Assembly (NCBI RefSeq): GCF_001953985.1
Contig: NZ_MBEI01000031.1
Span: 186,001-250,000, forward strand
Source of the DNA: Mycobacterium colombiense
GTDB taxonomy: Bacteria > Actinomycetota > Actinomycetes > Mycobacteriales > Mycobacteriaceae
Direction of reading: 5' to 3'
DNA length: 64,000 nt
Below the pieces are notes generated by a model that did no database searches, was not told where the DNA came from, and saw only the letters and a list, made by a program, of their open reading frames with translations. The position numbers and the translations under genes are program-made. Within the stretch, counting starts at the first letter, position 1. Each line of letters opens with the position of its first letter. Positions 1-8,890 of this stretch are shown piece by piece.

Positions 1-2287
1 GCCACTGGCCCTCGACCAGCGCGTGGCGGATGAACAACTCGCGCGCCACCACCGGCTCGATGCGCGCGTATCCGACGCGGCGGCGCGCGGCCAGCGGCAG
101 CCCGTACAACGTCACCCGTTCGTAAGCCATCACCTCGACGCGTTTGGCGTCCCAATGCGGTTCGCTGTAGGTGCGCTGCACCAGATCGCCGGCGACGCGC
201 TCCACGACCTCGGGCTGGATGCGCGCGGCGGTGCGCCCGTACAGGCGGCTGGTCTCGACCAGCTCCGCCACGACGACCCAGCGCGGCGGCCGTTTGGTGA
301 GCGCCGAGCCGGGCGCCAGCACGAAGTGCGAGTTGCGCGCGCCCAGGTATTCGCGGGTGTCCTCGCGGCGCATGCCCACATGTGACAACAGCCCCGCCAG
401 CAGCGCCGCGTGCACCCGCGCCGGGTCGGCCGGATCCTCGGACGCGGCGTCTTCGACGATGCCCAGGTCGCGGGCGATGCTGCGCAGCTGCCCAACCAGG
501 TCCTGCCATTCCCGGATGCGCAGATAATGCAGGAACTCCGAGCGGCACATCCGGCGAAACGCATTGCCGGATAATGACTTCCGCTGCTCGCGCAGATAGC
601 GCCACAGGTTGAGATAGGACATGAAGTCGGAGTGCTCGTCGGCGAAACGGGCGTGCTTTGCGCGGGCCGCCTCCTCGCGGTCGCTCGGGCGTTCGCGCGG
701 GTCCGGGATCGTCAGCGCCGCGGCCAGCACCAGCATCTCGCGCACGCACCCCTCGGTCCGTGCCTGCAGGATCATCCGGCCCAGCCTCGGATCGACGGGC
801 AATCGCGCGAGGCGGCGGCCGAGATCGGTGATGGTGCCGTGCTGGTCGAACGCGCCGAGTTCGGCCAGCAGTTGCACGCCGTCGCGGACGGTGCGCCGGT
901 CCGGCGGATCGAGGAAGGGAAACTCCTCGATGTCACCGAGCTGGAGGGCGGCCATCTGCAGCAGCACGGCGGCGAGGTTCGTCCGCAGTATCTCGGGTTC
1001 GGTGTACCGCGGCCGCGCCGCGAAGTCCTGCTCGGAGTAGAGCCGGATGCACACGCCGGGCGCGACCCGGCCGCAGCGGCCGGCCCGCTGCGCGGCCGAC
1101 GCCTGCGAGATGGGCTCGATCGGCAGCCGCTGCACCTTCAATCGCCGGCTGTAGCGCGAAATCCGGGCATTGCCCGGGTCGATGACGTAGCGGATCCCCG
1201 GCACGGTCAACGACGTCTCGGCGACGTTGGTCGCCAGCACGACGCGGCGCCCGCTATGCGGCGCGAACACCTTCTGCTGCTCGGCGGTGGGCAGCCGCGC
1301 GTACAGCGGGAGCACCTCGGTGTGTCGGAGCCCACTCAAAGCCTCTGCGGTGTCACGGATTTCGCGCTCGCCGGAGAGAAAGACCAGGATGTCGCCCGGC
1401 GGCTCGGCCTCGAGTTCACCGATCGCGTCGACGATCGCCTCGACCTCGTCGCGGGTCTCGGTGCGCACGATCTCGTGGTCCGGGTCGTCCGGATCGTCGT
1501 CGGAGGCCGAAGCCACGGCAACCTCCAGCGGCCGGTAGCGCACCTCGACCGGGTATGTGCGGCCGGACACCTCGATGATCGGCGCGTCCCCGAAGTGCGC
1601 CGCGAAGCGCTGCGGCTCGATCGTCGCCGAGGTGATGATCACCTTCAGATCGGGTCGCCGAGGCAGCAACTCACGCAAATAGCCGAGCAGGAAGTCGATA
1701 TTGAGGCTGCGCTCGTGGGCCTCGTCGAGGATCAGGGTGTCGTAGCGCAGCAGGCGGCGGTCGCGCTGGATCTCGGCGAGCAGAATGCCGTCGGTCATCA
1801 GCTTGATCAGGGTGCGATCGCTGACCTGGTCGGTGAAGCGCACGGTATAGCCGACGGTCTCGCCGAGCGGGCTGCCCAGCTCATCGGCGATGCGCTGGGC
1901 GACGGTGCGGGCGGCCAGCCGGCGGGGCTGGGTGTGGCCGATGGTTCCGCGAATGCCGCGGCCGGCCTCGAGACAGATCTTGGGCAGCTGGGTGGTCTTC
2001 CCCGACCCGGTCTCCCCCGCGATCACCACCACCTGATGTGTCCGGATGGCTGCGGCGATGTCCTGCCGCCGCTCGCTGACCGGCAGGTCGGGGTAGGCGA
2101 CCGTGGGGACGGCGGCTTGCCGGGCGGCGACGACCGTGTGCGCCGCGGCGACCTGTTCGGCGAGCTGCCGCAGTTTCTCGGGCGAAGCGCCACGGAGGTT
2201 CTTCAACCGCCGGCCGAGGCGGGCGGCGTCGCGCAAGGGCAGACCGTCGAGTTGTTTGCGCAACTGCGCTACAGACGGTTCGGCCAC
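1..2287 (-). CDS. hrpA: ATP-dependent RNA helicase HrpA (partial, 3' end beyond left edge)
   Basis: DEAH-box superfamily 2 helicase of the HrpA/Prp22 type; the family unwinds RNA in the cytoplasm. About 762 N-terminal residues are visible and the C-terminal part lies outside the window. The translation shows Walker A GETGSGKT, the DEAH box within LILDEAHERS, motif III TSAT, and the motif VI region with the QRAGRCGR signature, followed by the helicase-associated region. The start is taken at GTG 2287 because TATTCT (2300-2295) lies exactly 7 nt upstream, the spacing of a leaderless mycobacterial transcript; an in-frame GTG at 2305 lies upstream of that box. It is divergent from the YihY gene. 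Full-length members exceed 1200 residues, so a large part is missing here. Confidence 0.9.
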   Translation of the reverse strand, partial: MAEPSVAQLRKQLDGLPLRDAARLGRRLKNLRGASPEKLRQLAEQVAAAHTVVAARQAAVPTVAYPDLPVSERRQDIAAAIRTHQVVVIAGETGSGKTTQLPKICLEAGRGIRGTIGHTQPRRLAARTVAQRIADELGSPLGETVGYTVRFTDQVSDRTLIKLMTDGILLAEIQRDRRLLRYDTLILDEAHERSLNIDFLLGYLRELLPRRPDLKVIITSATIEPQRFAAHFGDAPIIEVSGRTYPVEVRYRPLEVAVASASDDDPDDPDHEIVRTETRDEVEAIVDAIGELEAEPPGDILVFLSGEREIRDTAEALSGLRHTEVLPLYARLPTAEQQKVFAPHSGRRVVLATNVAETSLTVPGIRYVIDPGNARISRYSRRLKVQRLPIEPISQASAAQRAGRCGRVAPGVCIRLYSEQDFAARPRYTEPEILRTNLAAVLLQMAALQLGDIEEFPFLDPPDRRTVRDGVQLLAELGAFDQHGTITDLGRRLARLPVDPRLGRMILQARTEGCVREMLVLAAALTIPDPRERPSDREEAARAKHARFADEHSDFMSYLNLWRYLREQRKSLSGNAFRRMCRSEFLHYLRIREWQDLVGQLRSIARDLGIVEDAASEDPADPARVHAALLAGLLSHVGMRREDTREYLGARNSHFVLAPGSALTKRPPRWVVVAELVETSRLYGRTAARIQPEVVERVAGDLVQRTYSEPHWDAKRVEVMAYERVTLYGLPLAARRRVGYARIEPVVARELFIRHALVEGQW

Positions 2288-2423
2288 CCCGCACAGAATA
2301 GGCACTCGCGCGGCCGCATCCGCACCGCGTCGGCTGACGTGCTGGGTTGATCGGCGCCAAATCCGGGTATCACGTGGCGAGTGCATCGAATTGGATGCCG
2401 GCTGGCGGGGGAAGTGATCGGCG

Positions 2424-3446
2424 ATGGTCGGTTGGCTGGACGAGCTACAGCGGCGTAATCGACTCGTCGGTGTGCTCGTAGCTGTCGTCTACAAATACAA
2501 CGACGATCAGGGCGGCTACCTCGCCGCCCTGATCACCTATTACGGGCTGGTGTCGCTCTTTCCCCTGCTGCTGCTGTTGACCACCGGCCTGGGGGTGGTG
2601 CTGGCCGGCCGGCCCGATCTGCAGGCACAGGTGCTGCACAGCACCTTGAGCCAGTTCCCAGTGCTCGGCGACCAGCTCCATCACCCCCAGGGGCTCAGCG
2701 GTGGAGCGGTGGGCGTGGCCGTGGGCCTGCTCGGCGCGCTCTACGGCGGTCTGGGCGTGGGACAGGCGCTGCAGAACGCGATGGACACGGTGTGGGCGGT
2801 GCCGAAGCACAAGCGCCCCAACCCGATTCGGTCCCGCCTGCGCAGCCTGCTGTTGTTGTTGGTACTGGGTTCGGCCGCGATCACGGCCACCCTGCTGGCC
2901 GCGGCGGGCCACGCCACCGGAGCGCTCGGCATTTTCAGCAAGATCGGCCTCGCGCTCGCCGCGGTGGCGATCAACGCAATGATCTGCCTGGTGGCCTTCC
3001 GCGTGACGACCGCGCGCGCCCTGACATACCGACAGGTGCTGCCCGGAGCGGTTGCCGCGGCGTTCATTTGGCAGATGCTGCAGTGGTTCGGGGCCGGCTA
3101 TGTGGCGCACACCGTGAAAAAGGCCAGCGCCACCAACAGTGTGTTCGCGCTGGTGTTGGGGGCGTTGGCGTTTCTGTTCCTCGCGTCGGTGGCGCTGGTG
3201 ATGTGCGCAGAGATCAACGTCGTCCTGGTGGAGCGGCTCTACCCGCGCGCGCTACTGGGCGCGTTCAGCGACGACGCGGATCTGACGTCGGCGGATCGGC
3301 GGACCTATACGAAAAAGGTCAAAGCCGAACGGGTCAAAGCATTCGAGCGGGTACATGTGCACTTCGACGACATCAAGCGGTTGCCCGCGAAAACGGTTGG
3401 GCGCCTTGGGGTATTCCACGACTCTCACCGCCCGCGCACGCCATGA
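2424..3446 (+). CDS. YihY/BrkB family inner membrane protein
   Basis: 340-residue integral membrane protein of the YihY/virulence factor BrkB family (often mislabelled ribonuclease BN). The N-terminal LAALITYYGLVSLFP segment is the family signature (A-x-x-x-Y-x-x-x-S-L-F-P). Several hydrophobic helices follow at about residues 30-55, 90-110, 140-165, 175-195, 210-235 and 245-270. The hydrophilic C-terminus is rich in Lys and Arg and probably cytoplasmic. GGGGAAG lies just upstream of ATG 2424. Membership is clear. The transported substrate or enzymatic role of this family is not established, so none is assigned. Confidence 0.88.
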   Translation: MVGWLDELQRRNRLVGVLVAVVYKYNDDQGGYLAALITYYGLVSLFPLLLLLTTGLGVVLAGRPDLQAQVLHSTLSQFPVLGDQLHHPQGLSGGAVGVAVGLLGALYGGLGVGQALQNAMDTVWAVPKHKRPNPIRSRLRSLLLLLVLGSAAITATLLAAAGHATGALGIFSKIGLALAAVAINAMICLVAFRVTTARALTYRQVLPGAVAAAFIWQMLQWFGAGYVAHTVKKASATNSVFALVLGALAFLFLASVALVMCAEINVVLVERLYPRALLGAFSDDADLTSADRRTYTKKVKAERVKAFERVHVHFDDIKRLPAKTVGRLGVFHDSHRPRTP

Positions 3447-3505
3447 GAAGGGGCTTGTTCCCGGCTTGTGGCGAGGTTGTGGGCCCCGCGCAATAGTCTG
3501 CAGTC

Positions 3506-4279
3506 ATGAGTCTGGTCACCTATGAGCTGCAAGACCACGTTGCCACCATCACCCTGAACCGCCCTGAGGCGCGCAACGCCATCAACGGCGCGCTGCGCCA
3601 GGATCTCAACGCCGCCTGGGATCGCTTCCGCGACGACCTGGACGCGTGGGTCGGGATCCTGACGGCCAACGGCAGCGTCTTCTGCGCCGGCGGCGACCTC
3701 AAGGACGGCGAAGGCTCGGTCGGCACCTTCGGCGGCACCTTCTGGGAGAAACCGACCATCAACTCGTTCGAATCCGGCATGGAATTGTTCAAGCCGACCA
3801 TCGCCGCCGTGCACGGCCCGTGCATCGGCTACGGCGTGACCGGCGTGCTGTTCTGCGATTTCGTCATCGCCAGCACCGAGGCGACGTTCTGCTTCCCGGA
3901 GGTGTCCATCGGCGTGCCCACCATCGTCGGAGCCATTCGGCTCCCGCACCGGGTGGGTTGGGCCAACGCGATGGAGCTGCTGCTGACTGGCAAACCCATG
4001 AGCGCCGAGCGGGCCAAGGAAATCGGCCTGGTCTGGAAGCTGGTCGAGCCCGACGAGCTGCAGGCCGAAGCCCGGGCCTGGGCGCGCACCCTCACCGAGG
4101 CCGCACCGCTGGCCCAGCGGGCGACCAAAGAAGTGGCGTGGCGCACCGCCGACATGGGCTGGATCGAATCCGTGCGCTTCGGCGAGACCATGCGCAAGGT
4201 GGCCGGTGCGACCGAGGACGTCGCCGAGGGGCTGCGCGCCTGGGCCGAGAAGCGCAAACCGCAGTGGCGCGGCCGGTGA
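3506..4279 (+). CDS. Enoyl-CoA hydratase/isomerase family protein (crotonase fold)
   Basis: 257 residues, the normal length for a crotonase. The N-terminal ITLNRPEARNAIN segment, the oxyanion-hole segments around CAGGDLKDG and GPCIGYG, and the FPEVSIGVPT stretch are typical of EchA proteins, which hydrate or isomerise acyl-CoA thioesters in beta-oxidation-like pathways. TAGTCT (3494-3499) sits 6 nt before ATG 3506, so the transcript is probably leaderless. The stop codon overlaps the GTG of the next gene, indicating translational coupling. Substrate and true activity (hydratase, isomerase or hydrolase) cannot be told from sequence; mycobacteria carry many paralogs. Confidence 0.9.
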   Translation: MSLVTYELQDHVATITLNRPEARNAINGALRQDLNAAWDRFRDDLDAWVGILTANGSVFCAGGDLKDGEGSVGTFGGTFWEKPTINSFESGMELFKPTIAAVHGPCIGYGVTGVLFCDFVIASTEATFCFPEVSIGVPTIVGAIRLPHRVGWANAMELLLTGKPMSAERAKEIGLVWKLVEPDELQAEARAWARTLTEAAPLAQRATKEVAWRTADMGWIESVRFGETMRKVAGATEDVAEGLRAWAEKRKPQWRGR

Positions 4280-4536
4280 CCGCCCCGATGAGGCAGCGGC
4301 TCGAGTCCTCGATCCGGGCGCTCGCCGAGCAACGTGGCCCGTGGAGCAGCATCTGCCCGTCGGACGCCGCCCGCGCGGTCGGCGGCGACGATTGGCGCGA
4401 GCTGATGGACGATGCCCGGGCAGCCGCCCGGCGGCTCGCGAGGTCGGGCGACGTGGAGATCACGCAGCGCGGCAAGGTCGTCGACCCCGACGCCGACTGG
4501 TCCGGGCCGATTCGCATCCGAACCACCGGGCGATAG
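4276..4536 (+). CDS. DUF3253 domain small protein
   Basis: 86-residue soluble protein resembling DUF3253, a short domain with winged-helix-like predicted secondary structure. Visible features are the WSSICPSDAARAVG segment, the DDWRELMDDARAAARRL helix and the strand EITQRGKVVDP. The GTG start at 4276 overlaps the TGA of the crotonase gene (GTGA); ATG 4288 is an alternative. The two genes should be co-translated. Function is unknown for the family; regulation or nucleic-acid binding is only a guess from the fold. Confidence 0.75.
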   Translation: MTAPMRQRLESSIRALAEQRGPWSSICPSDAARAVGGDDWRELMDDARAAARRLARSGDVEITQRGKVVDPDADWSGPIRIRTTGR

Positions 4537-4641
4537 GCATTACGTTGCGCTGCAACGTCATTCGCCTGCTCGAGCGGCGGCTTCTCGCCCCGGCGTCAAC
4601 CGCCGGGACGGCCACGACCGACGATATGACAGGATCTCGGC

Positions 4642-5304
4642 ATGAGTGCACGCAGATTTGCTCGCTGGGTTGGTATCTCGGTTGCGACGACGTGGGCGCT
4701 GCTGAGTGCACCCATCGGAACCCCCACCGCCGTCGCCGATGGCTGCTCGGACGTATCGGTGGTTTTCGCCCGGGGCACCCACCAGGAGCCCGGCCTGGGC
4801 AACATCGGACAGGCGTTCGTCGACTCGCTCACGTCGCAGCTCGGCGGTAAGTCCGTCGACGTCTACGCGGTCAACTATCCCGCCAACGACGACTACCACA
4901 ACAGCGCAAACGCCGGGGCCAACGACGCCAGCGCACACGTCCAGGACGTCGTCGCCAGCTGCCCGAACTCGAAGATCGTGCTCGGCGGCTACTCGCAGGG
5001 CTCGACGGTGATCGACCTGGCCACCAACGCGATGCCGCCCTCGGTGGCCGACCATGTCGCGGCCGTCGCCCTGTTCGGCGAGCCCACCAGTCAGTTCTCC
5101 AGCATGCTGTGGGGCGGCCAGCCGCTACCCACGATCAACCCGGCGTATGGCGCCAAGGTCACCAGCATTTGCGCGCCCGACGACCCGATCTGCTCCGGCG
5201 GCGGCAACATCATGGCGCATGTTTCCTACATCGACGCCGGGATGACCGCTCAGGCCGCGACGTTTGCGGCCAACAAGATCAACCAGGGCGCCCCGAGCGT
5301 CTGA
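4642..5304 (+). CDS. Secreted cutinase family esterase
   Basis: 220-residue alpha/beta hydrolase of the mycobacterial cutinase-like protein (Culp) family; members hydrolyse esters, phospholipids or lipids outside the cell. A Sec signal peptide covers residues 1-32 with a likely cut at AVA/DG. The nucleophile is Ser118 in GYSQG, the acid is probably Asp181 in the CAPDDPIC loop (Cys177-Cys184 likely disulphide), and His193 lies in MAHVSY. Cys35 and Cys107 can form the second disulphide. The gene ends 6 bp from the convergent coiled-coil gene. Substrate preference is not predictable. A second, divergent cutinase lies at 27551-28243. Confidence 0.92.
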   Translation: MSARRFARWVGISVATTWALLSAPIGTPTAVADGCSDVSVVFARGTHQEPGLGNIGQAFVDSLTSQLGGKSVDVYAVNYPANDDYHNSANAGANDASAHVQDVVASCPNSKIVLGGYSQGSTVIDLATNAMPPSVADHVAAVALFGEPTSQFSSMLWGGQPLPTINPAYGAKVTSICAPDDPICSGGGNIMAHVSYIDAGMTAQAATFAANKINQGAPSV

Positions 5305-5310
5305 CACCCG

Positions 5311-5985
5311 TCAGTCGTTAGCCCGCTCCTCCTTGCGTTGCCGCTTCTCGGCGGCCGCCAGCTGCGCCACCCGATCCGCCTCGGCGCGCTGCTCGGCGGC
5401 CTCGCCGAGCTTGTCCTCGGCTTGCGCGACTTTGGCCGCGGAAGCCTTCGCCGCGGCCTTCTCGGCGGCTTGAGTCCTGTCCTGAACCTGGCGCTTGGCC
5501 GAGTCGACCGTCTGCTTGCGCTGGGAGGCGGTCTCGTCGGCGCGCCGCTTGGCCGCGGCGCTCTGCTGCTGCGCCGACTGCGCCGCTTCGCGTTTGCGCT
5601 GCTCGGCGCCGATTCGGACCTCTTTGATTTTCTGCTGGGTGGCCTTCTGCGTTTCCTCGCGCACCTGGACTGCCTCGTCGCGGGTGCTCCTGAGCTTGGC
5701 GTCGGCCTGTGCCTTCCGGACCGCGGACTGCGCGTCCAGTTGAGCCGCGCGGCCCAGCGTGTCGCTGCGTTCGACCAGGGCGGCTCCCCGCTCGGCGAGC
5801 GCCGCGTCGCCGAGCACACTTCCGACGGTGCTGTCGAGCATGCCCAGCGAACGCTCGTACAGCAGTCGCGCCGGCGCCTCGGTGGCGATGCGGTTGACGA
5901 CCTGGTCCTCGATCAGCTGCAACGGGAATCGGGCGAGTTGGTAGTGAAACCGCAGGACTGCCAGCGGGACTTCGGAAATTTTCAT
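5311..5985 (-). CDS. Coiled-coil protein, IF2-like annotated family
   Basis: 224-residue protein. About 65 N-terminal residues form a partly hydrophobic segment (LAVLRFHYQLARFPLQLIED). The remainder is a long alanine-, glutamine- and charge-rich helix, about residues 70-224, with strong heptad character. Such mycobacterial proteins are often labelled IF-2 family because of low-complexity similarity to the IF2 N-terminus; there is no GTPase domain here. ATG 5985 has AGGAG 6 nt upstream; a TTG at 5988 is less likely. It lies 27 bp downstream of the CsbD-like gene and is probably co-transcribed with it. Role unknown; a membrane- or envelope-associated stress protein is plausible. Confidence 0.75.
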   Translation of the reverse strand: MKISEVPLAVLRFHYQLARFPLQLIEDQVVNRIATEAPARLLYERSLGMLDSTVGSVLGDAALAERGAALVERSDTLGRAAQLDAQSAVRKAQADAKLRSTRDEAVQVREETQKATQQKIKEVRIGAEQRKREAAQSAQQQSAAAKRRADETASQRKQTVDSAKRQVQDRTQAAEKAAAKASAAKVAQAEDKLGEAAEQRAEADRVAQLAAAEKRQRKEERAND

Positions 5986-6012
5986 CAACTTCTCCTGGGG
6001 TGAGGCCCGCCG

Positions 6013-6570
6013 TCAGGGCAGGTCGGCTTCGTCGGTCACGTTCTGGGCCTGGCGCCGCAGCCGGTCGGCCTCCGACCCCTCGTTGCGGGCGACCTGAACC
6101 GAGCTCTGGTGCTCGGCGACGGCGTCGACGACGTCCTCGGACGCCTCGCGGATCTCCGCGCGCTCTTCGGCCTTCGCCAGCTGGATGTCGCGCTGCGCGT
6201 CTACCTCGGCCTGGGTCTTCTCGGCGGTCGCCTGCTGATGCGCCGCCCGGTCGGCGGCACGCTTCTGGGCGGCCTCCTGGGCCTCGATCGAATCCTCGGC
6301 GGCCACGGCCTGCGCGTTCGCCGTCAGGCGCTGTCGGGCGCCTTCGACCTTGACTTCGGCCGCGTCCTCCCGGGCCTGTTTGGCCTGGGCTTCGGCTATG
6401 GCCTCGGTCGCATTCGCTTCTTTGCGTTCATGCGCCTGGGTCTGCTCGAGTTGCCCCTCGGCGGTCAGCGATTCGTTGCCCGTGACTGCGCCGACGACCT
6501 CTTTGGCTTTGCCCTTGACCGAGTCGATCAGGCCCCTTCGCGCTTCGTCGGCCTTGTTCTGCTCACTCAT
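6013..6570 (-). CDS. CsbD-like general stress protein with helical tail
   Basis: 185 residues beginning MSEQNKADEAR. The first 55 residues resemble the CsbD stress domain (GLIDSVKGKAKEVVGAVTGN followed by LTAEGQLEQ). The rest is an Ala/Glu/Gln-rich amphipathic coiled coil. AAGGAG lies just upstream; ATG 6570 is preferred over the adjacent ATG 6573 because of spacing. It is first in a two-gene unit with the downstream coiled-coil gene. In bacilli CsbD belongs to the general stress regulon; a weak SigF-like promoter may lie at 6622-6647. No enzymatic function is indicated. Confidence 0.8.
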   Translation of the reverse strand: MSEQNKADEARRGLIDSVKGKAKEVVGAVTGNESLTAEGQLEQTQAHERKEANATEAIAEAQAKQAREDAAEVKVEGARQRLTANAQAVAAEDSIEAQEAAQKRAADRAAHQQATAEKTQAEVDAQRDIQLAKAEERAEIREASEDVVDAVAEHQSSVQVARNEGSEADRLRRQAQNVTDEADLP

Positions 6571-6621
6571 CATTCTCCTTGCGGCGTTGGCCAAAAACGT
6601 TCGTTCGTGTCCGGTGTGTGA

Positions 6622-6647
6622 TTCCACGAACTGGGCCGATCAAACCC
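6622..6647 (-). promoter_or_regulatory. Possible SigF-like promoter for the csbD-like gene
   Basis: On the minus strand GGTTT (6647-6643) is separated by 16 nt from GGAAT (6626-6622). Mycobacterial SigF promoters are close to GGTTT-N15-17-GGGTA, so the -35 is perfect and the -10 has two mismatches. The stress-type gene downstream makes this plausible but not strong. Confidence 0.28.
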
Positions 6648-6783
6648 GGACTTGTGTTGTGTCACCCGGCGCCCAACGCGCGAATCGCGCTAACCGCTCG
6701 CAATTAACCGACAGCACAACATGTCTCGTGGTCAAAGCTCCGCGTGGTGCGCGAACAGGTCATCTGGCGATACTCTGGCCGGC

Positions 6784-7332
6784 ATGGCCATCGAGTCCAC
6801 TATGCTCGCCCTCGGTACCGTCGCCCCGGACTTCGCGCTGCCCGAGCCGGCTACCGGCCGCACGCTCAGTCGCGACGATCTGACGGGCCCAGCCCTGGTC
6901 GTCACCTTCATCTGCAATCACTGCCCGTACGTGAAGCACGTCGCCGACGGCCTCGCCGCGCTCGGTCGTGACCTCGCCGAGCAAGGCGTTGCGATGGTGG
7001 GCATTTCGAGCAATGACGTGGCCACCTATCCGCAGGACGGGCCCGATCAGATGGTCGCGGAGGCACGCAGCCATGGCTGGACGTTCCCGTACCTCTACGA
7101 CGAAACCCAAGACGTTGCCCGCGCTTACTCGGCCGCCTGCACGCCCGACACCTTCGTGTTCGACGGCGAACGCCGGCTGGTCTACCGCGGCCAGCTCGAC
7201 GACTCCCGGCCCAAAAACGGCCGGCCGGTCACCGCCGCGGACGTCCGCGCCGCGGCCGGCGCGGTGCTGGCCGGGCAACCGGTGAATCCCGAACAGCGCC
7301 CGTCCATCGGGTGCGGCATCAAATGGCGTTGA
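6784..7332 (+). CDS. Thioredoxin-fold (AhpC/TSA-like) family protein
   Basis: 182 residues of the AhpC-TSA/redoxin superfamily. PDFALP near residue 16 is the usual N-terminal strand, and FICNHCPYVKH (Cys44 and Cys47) is the CxxC active site with the distinctive NHCPYV context of this subfamily. Later features are the cis-Pro region AACTPDTFVFD and a Cys-containing C-terminus (IGCGIKWR). It is cytoplasmic, with no signal peptide. TACTCT (6771-6776) lies 7 nt before ATG 6784, so the mRNA is probably leaderless. A thiol-disulphide reductase or peroxidase role is inferred; the physiological partner is unknown. Confidence 0.87.
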   Translation: MAIESTMLALGTVAPDFALPEPATGRTLSRDDLTGPALVVTFICNHCPYVKHVADGLAALGRDLAEQGVAMVGISSNDVATYPQDGPDQMVAEARSHGWTFPYLYDETQDVARAYSAACTPDTFVFDGERRLVYRGQLDDSRPKNGRPVTAADVRAAAGAVLAGQPVNPEQRPSIGCGIKWR

Positions 7333-7394
7333 GGCACGGTTAACAACATCGATTTCGGGTAGCTGGGCTCCCACGACCGCGAGAGCGAGGCGTT

Positions 7395-8411
7395 ATGCGA
7401 GGAGCTGTGATCTACGGCGCCGGCGATGTCCGATTCGAAGACCTGCCGGATCCCGAGATCGTCGCCCCCACCGACGCGATCATCCGCACCACCGCGACCT
7501 GCGTGTGCGGCTCGGATCTGTGGGACTACCGCGGCATCAACCCCGTTCCCGAGCCCAAGCCGTTCGGTCACGAGTACTGCGGTGTCGTCGAAGCCGTCGG
7601 CAGCGACGTCACCTCGGTCAAGCCCGGCCAATTCGTGATCGGATCCTTCTACGCCTCCGACGGCACCTGTCCGAATTGTCGCAACGGAGTTCAGAGTTCG
7701 TGCGTAAACCGCGTGCTGATGGGCGGCTGCCAAGCGGAGTCCGTGCGCATCCCCTGGGCCGACGGCAGTCTCGTGGCACTGCCCGACCAACCCGACGAGG
7801 AATCGATCCCGGACTTACTGACCCTGTCGGACGTGATGGGCACCGGGTGGTTCGCCGCCGAAGCGGCCAACGTCGTTCCCGGCATGACGGTGGCCGTGGT
7901 GGGTGACGGCGCGGTGGGGTTGTGCGCGGTGCTGGCCGCCCGCGAAAAGGGCGCCGAGCAGATCATCGCGATGAGCCGCCACGAGCCCCGCCAGCAGCTG
8001 GCCCGTGAATTCGGCGCCACCGACATCGTCACCGAACGCGGCCACGACGGGGTCGCGGTCATCAAGGAGATGACCGAGGGCGTCGGCGCCGACGCCGTGC
8101 TGGAATGCGTCGGCACCGGCCAAGCCATGCAACAAGCCATCCAGTCGGCTCGTCCCGGCGCGTTCGTCGGGTTCGTGGGCGTGCCCCACGATGTCGCGAT
8201 CACCGGCGAGCAACTCTTCAGCTCCCAGGTCGGGCTGCGCGGCGGACCCGCCCCGGTCCGGCACTTCCTGCCCTCCCTCATCGAGTCGGTGCTCGACGGA
8301 AAAATCAACCCCGGCAAGGTGTTTGACCTGCGCCTGCCCCTCGAGCAGGTCGCCGACGCCTATCGGGCCATGGATGAGCGCCGCGCCATCAAGGCCTTCC
8401 TGCAGCCCTAG
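7395..8411 (+). CDS. Zinc-dependent alcohol dehydrogenase family protein (MDR)
   Basis: 338-residue medium-chain dehydrogenase/reductase. Catalytic zinc ligands are visible: Cys38 in CVCGSD and His59-Glu60 in FGHEYCG. The Rossmann motif VVGDGAVGLC is near residue 175. The structural zinc lobe has Cys92, Cys95 and Cys103, but the first canonical Cys is replaced, apparently by Asp89. GAGCGAGG precedes ATG 7395. Enzymes of this class oxidise alcohols or reduce aldehydes with NAD(P); the substrate here is unknown. It appears monocistronic. Confidence 0.9.
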   Translation: MRGAVIYGAGDVRFEDLPDPEIVAPTDAIIRTTATCVCGSDLWDYRGINPVPEPKPFGHEYCGVVEAVGSDVTSVKPGQFVIGSFYASDGTCPNCRNGVQSSCVNRVLMGGCQAESVRIPWADGSLVALPDQPDEESIPDLLTLSDVMGTGWFAAEAANVVPGMTVAVVGDGAVGLCAVLAAREKGAEQIIAMSRHEPRQQLAREFGATDIVTERGHDGVAVIKEMTEGVGADAVLECVGTGQAMQQAIQSARPGAFVGFVGVPHDVAITGEQLFSSQVGLRGGPAPVRHFLPSLIESVLDGKINPGKVFDLRLPLEQVADAYRAMDERRAIKAFLQP

Positions 8412-8476
8412 GTGAGGTCGGTCACTGCGCCGGCCGACCGGACGCCCGCCGCGTCTTTTCGGCTAACGTCGACCGT

Positions 8477-8731
8477 ATGTCCAAAGTCTCCGGCAACGAC
8501 CTGATCGACGACGTCACCCCTGGCGACATCATCGCCGTGGACCGCGGCGCGGGTGAACAGCCCTACAAAGTCGTCTTCAAGGATCCCAGCGACGCGGGGT
8601 ACCTCATCACATTCGAGACCGACGGCGGTGAGACCTTTCAGCTCGATCTGGCGGCCGGCACCCGGGTGAAACGGTCCCTCGAGGCGAAATGGGAATCCGC
8701 GCAGAGCCCGACCCCCAACTCGGAGAGCTGA
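8477..8731 (+). CDS. Small acidic hypothetical protein
   Basis: 84 residues, acidic and soluble, with a predicted all-beta core (GDIIAVD, YKVVFKD, YLITFET, ETFQLDL) and a basic tail (RVKRSLEAKW). No known catalytic motif. TAACGT (8464-8469) lies 7 nt upstream of ATG 8477, the leaderless arrangement, which supports it as a real gene. No functional assignment is possible. Confidence 0.7.
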   Translation: MSKVSGNDLIDDVTPGDIIAVDRGAGEQPYKVVFKDPSDAGYLITFETDGGETFQLDLAAGTRVKRSLEAKWESAQSPTPNSES

Positions 8732-8860
8732 AGCCCGCCGTCGGCACGGGCCCGTCCCGGAACGCGTTGGCGGACAGTCCTTTCGATGACCGACGCGCAC
8801 GCATCGGGGATGGCCTGGCGCTGAGCCACGGATGACGCCGGCAACTCCTGACGTACCGGG

Positions 8861-8885
8861 CGTTTGGGCGCCCTCTGGGCGGGTA
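8861..8885 (+). promoter_or_regulatory. SigF-like promoter upstream of the small-gene cluster
   Basis: CGTTT (8861-8865), 15 nt spacer, GGGTA (8881-8885). This matches the mycobacterial SigF consensus GGTTT-N15-17-GGGTA with one mismatch. The predicted transcription start falls at about 8891, exactly at an ATG. Genes downstream are the kind of small stress-type proteins that SigF often controls. Confidence 0.45.
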
Positions 8886-8890
8886 CCGCC

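Noticed and set aside
632..2350. Long plus-strand open frame of 572 codons
   Set aside because: It is antisense to hrpA, whose helicase motifs are unmistakable. Its composition (Arg, Gly, Asp, His, Gln-rich) is that of a GC-rich shadow frame.
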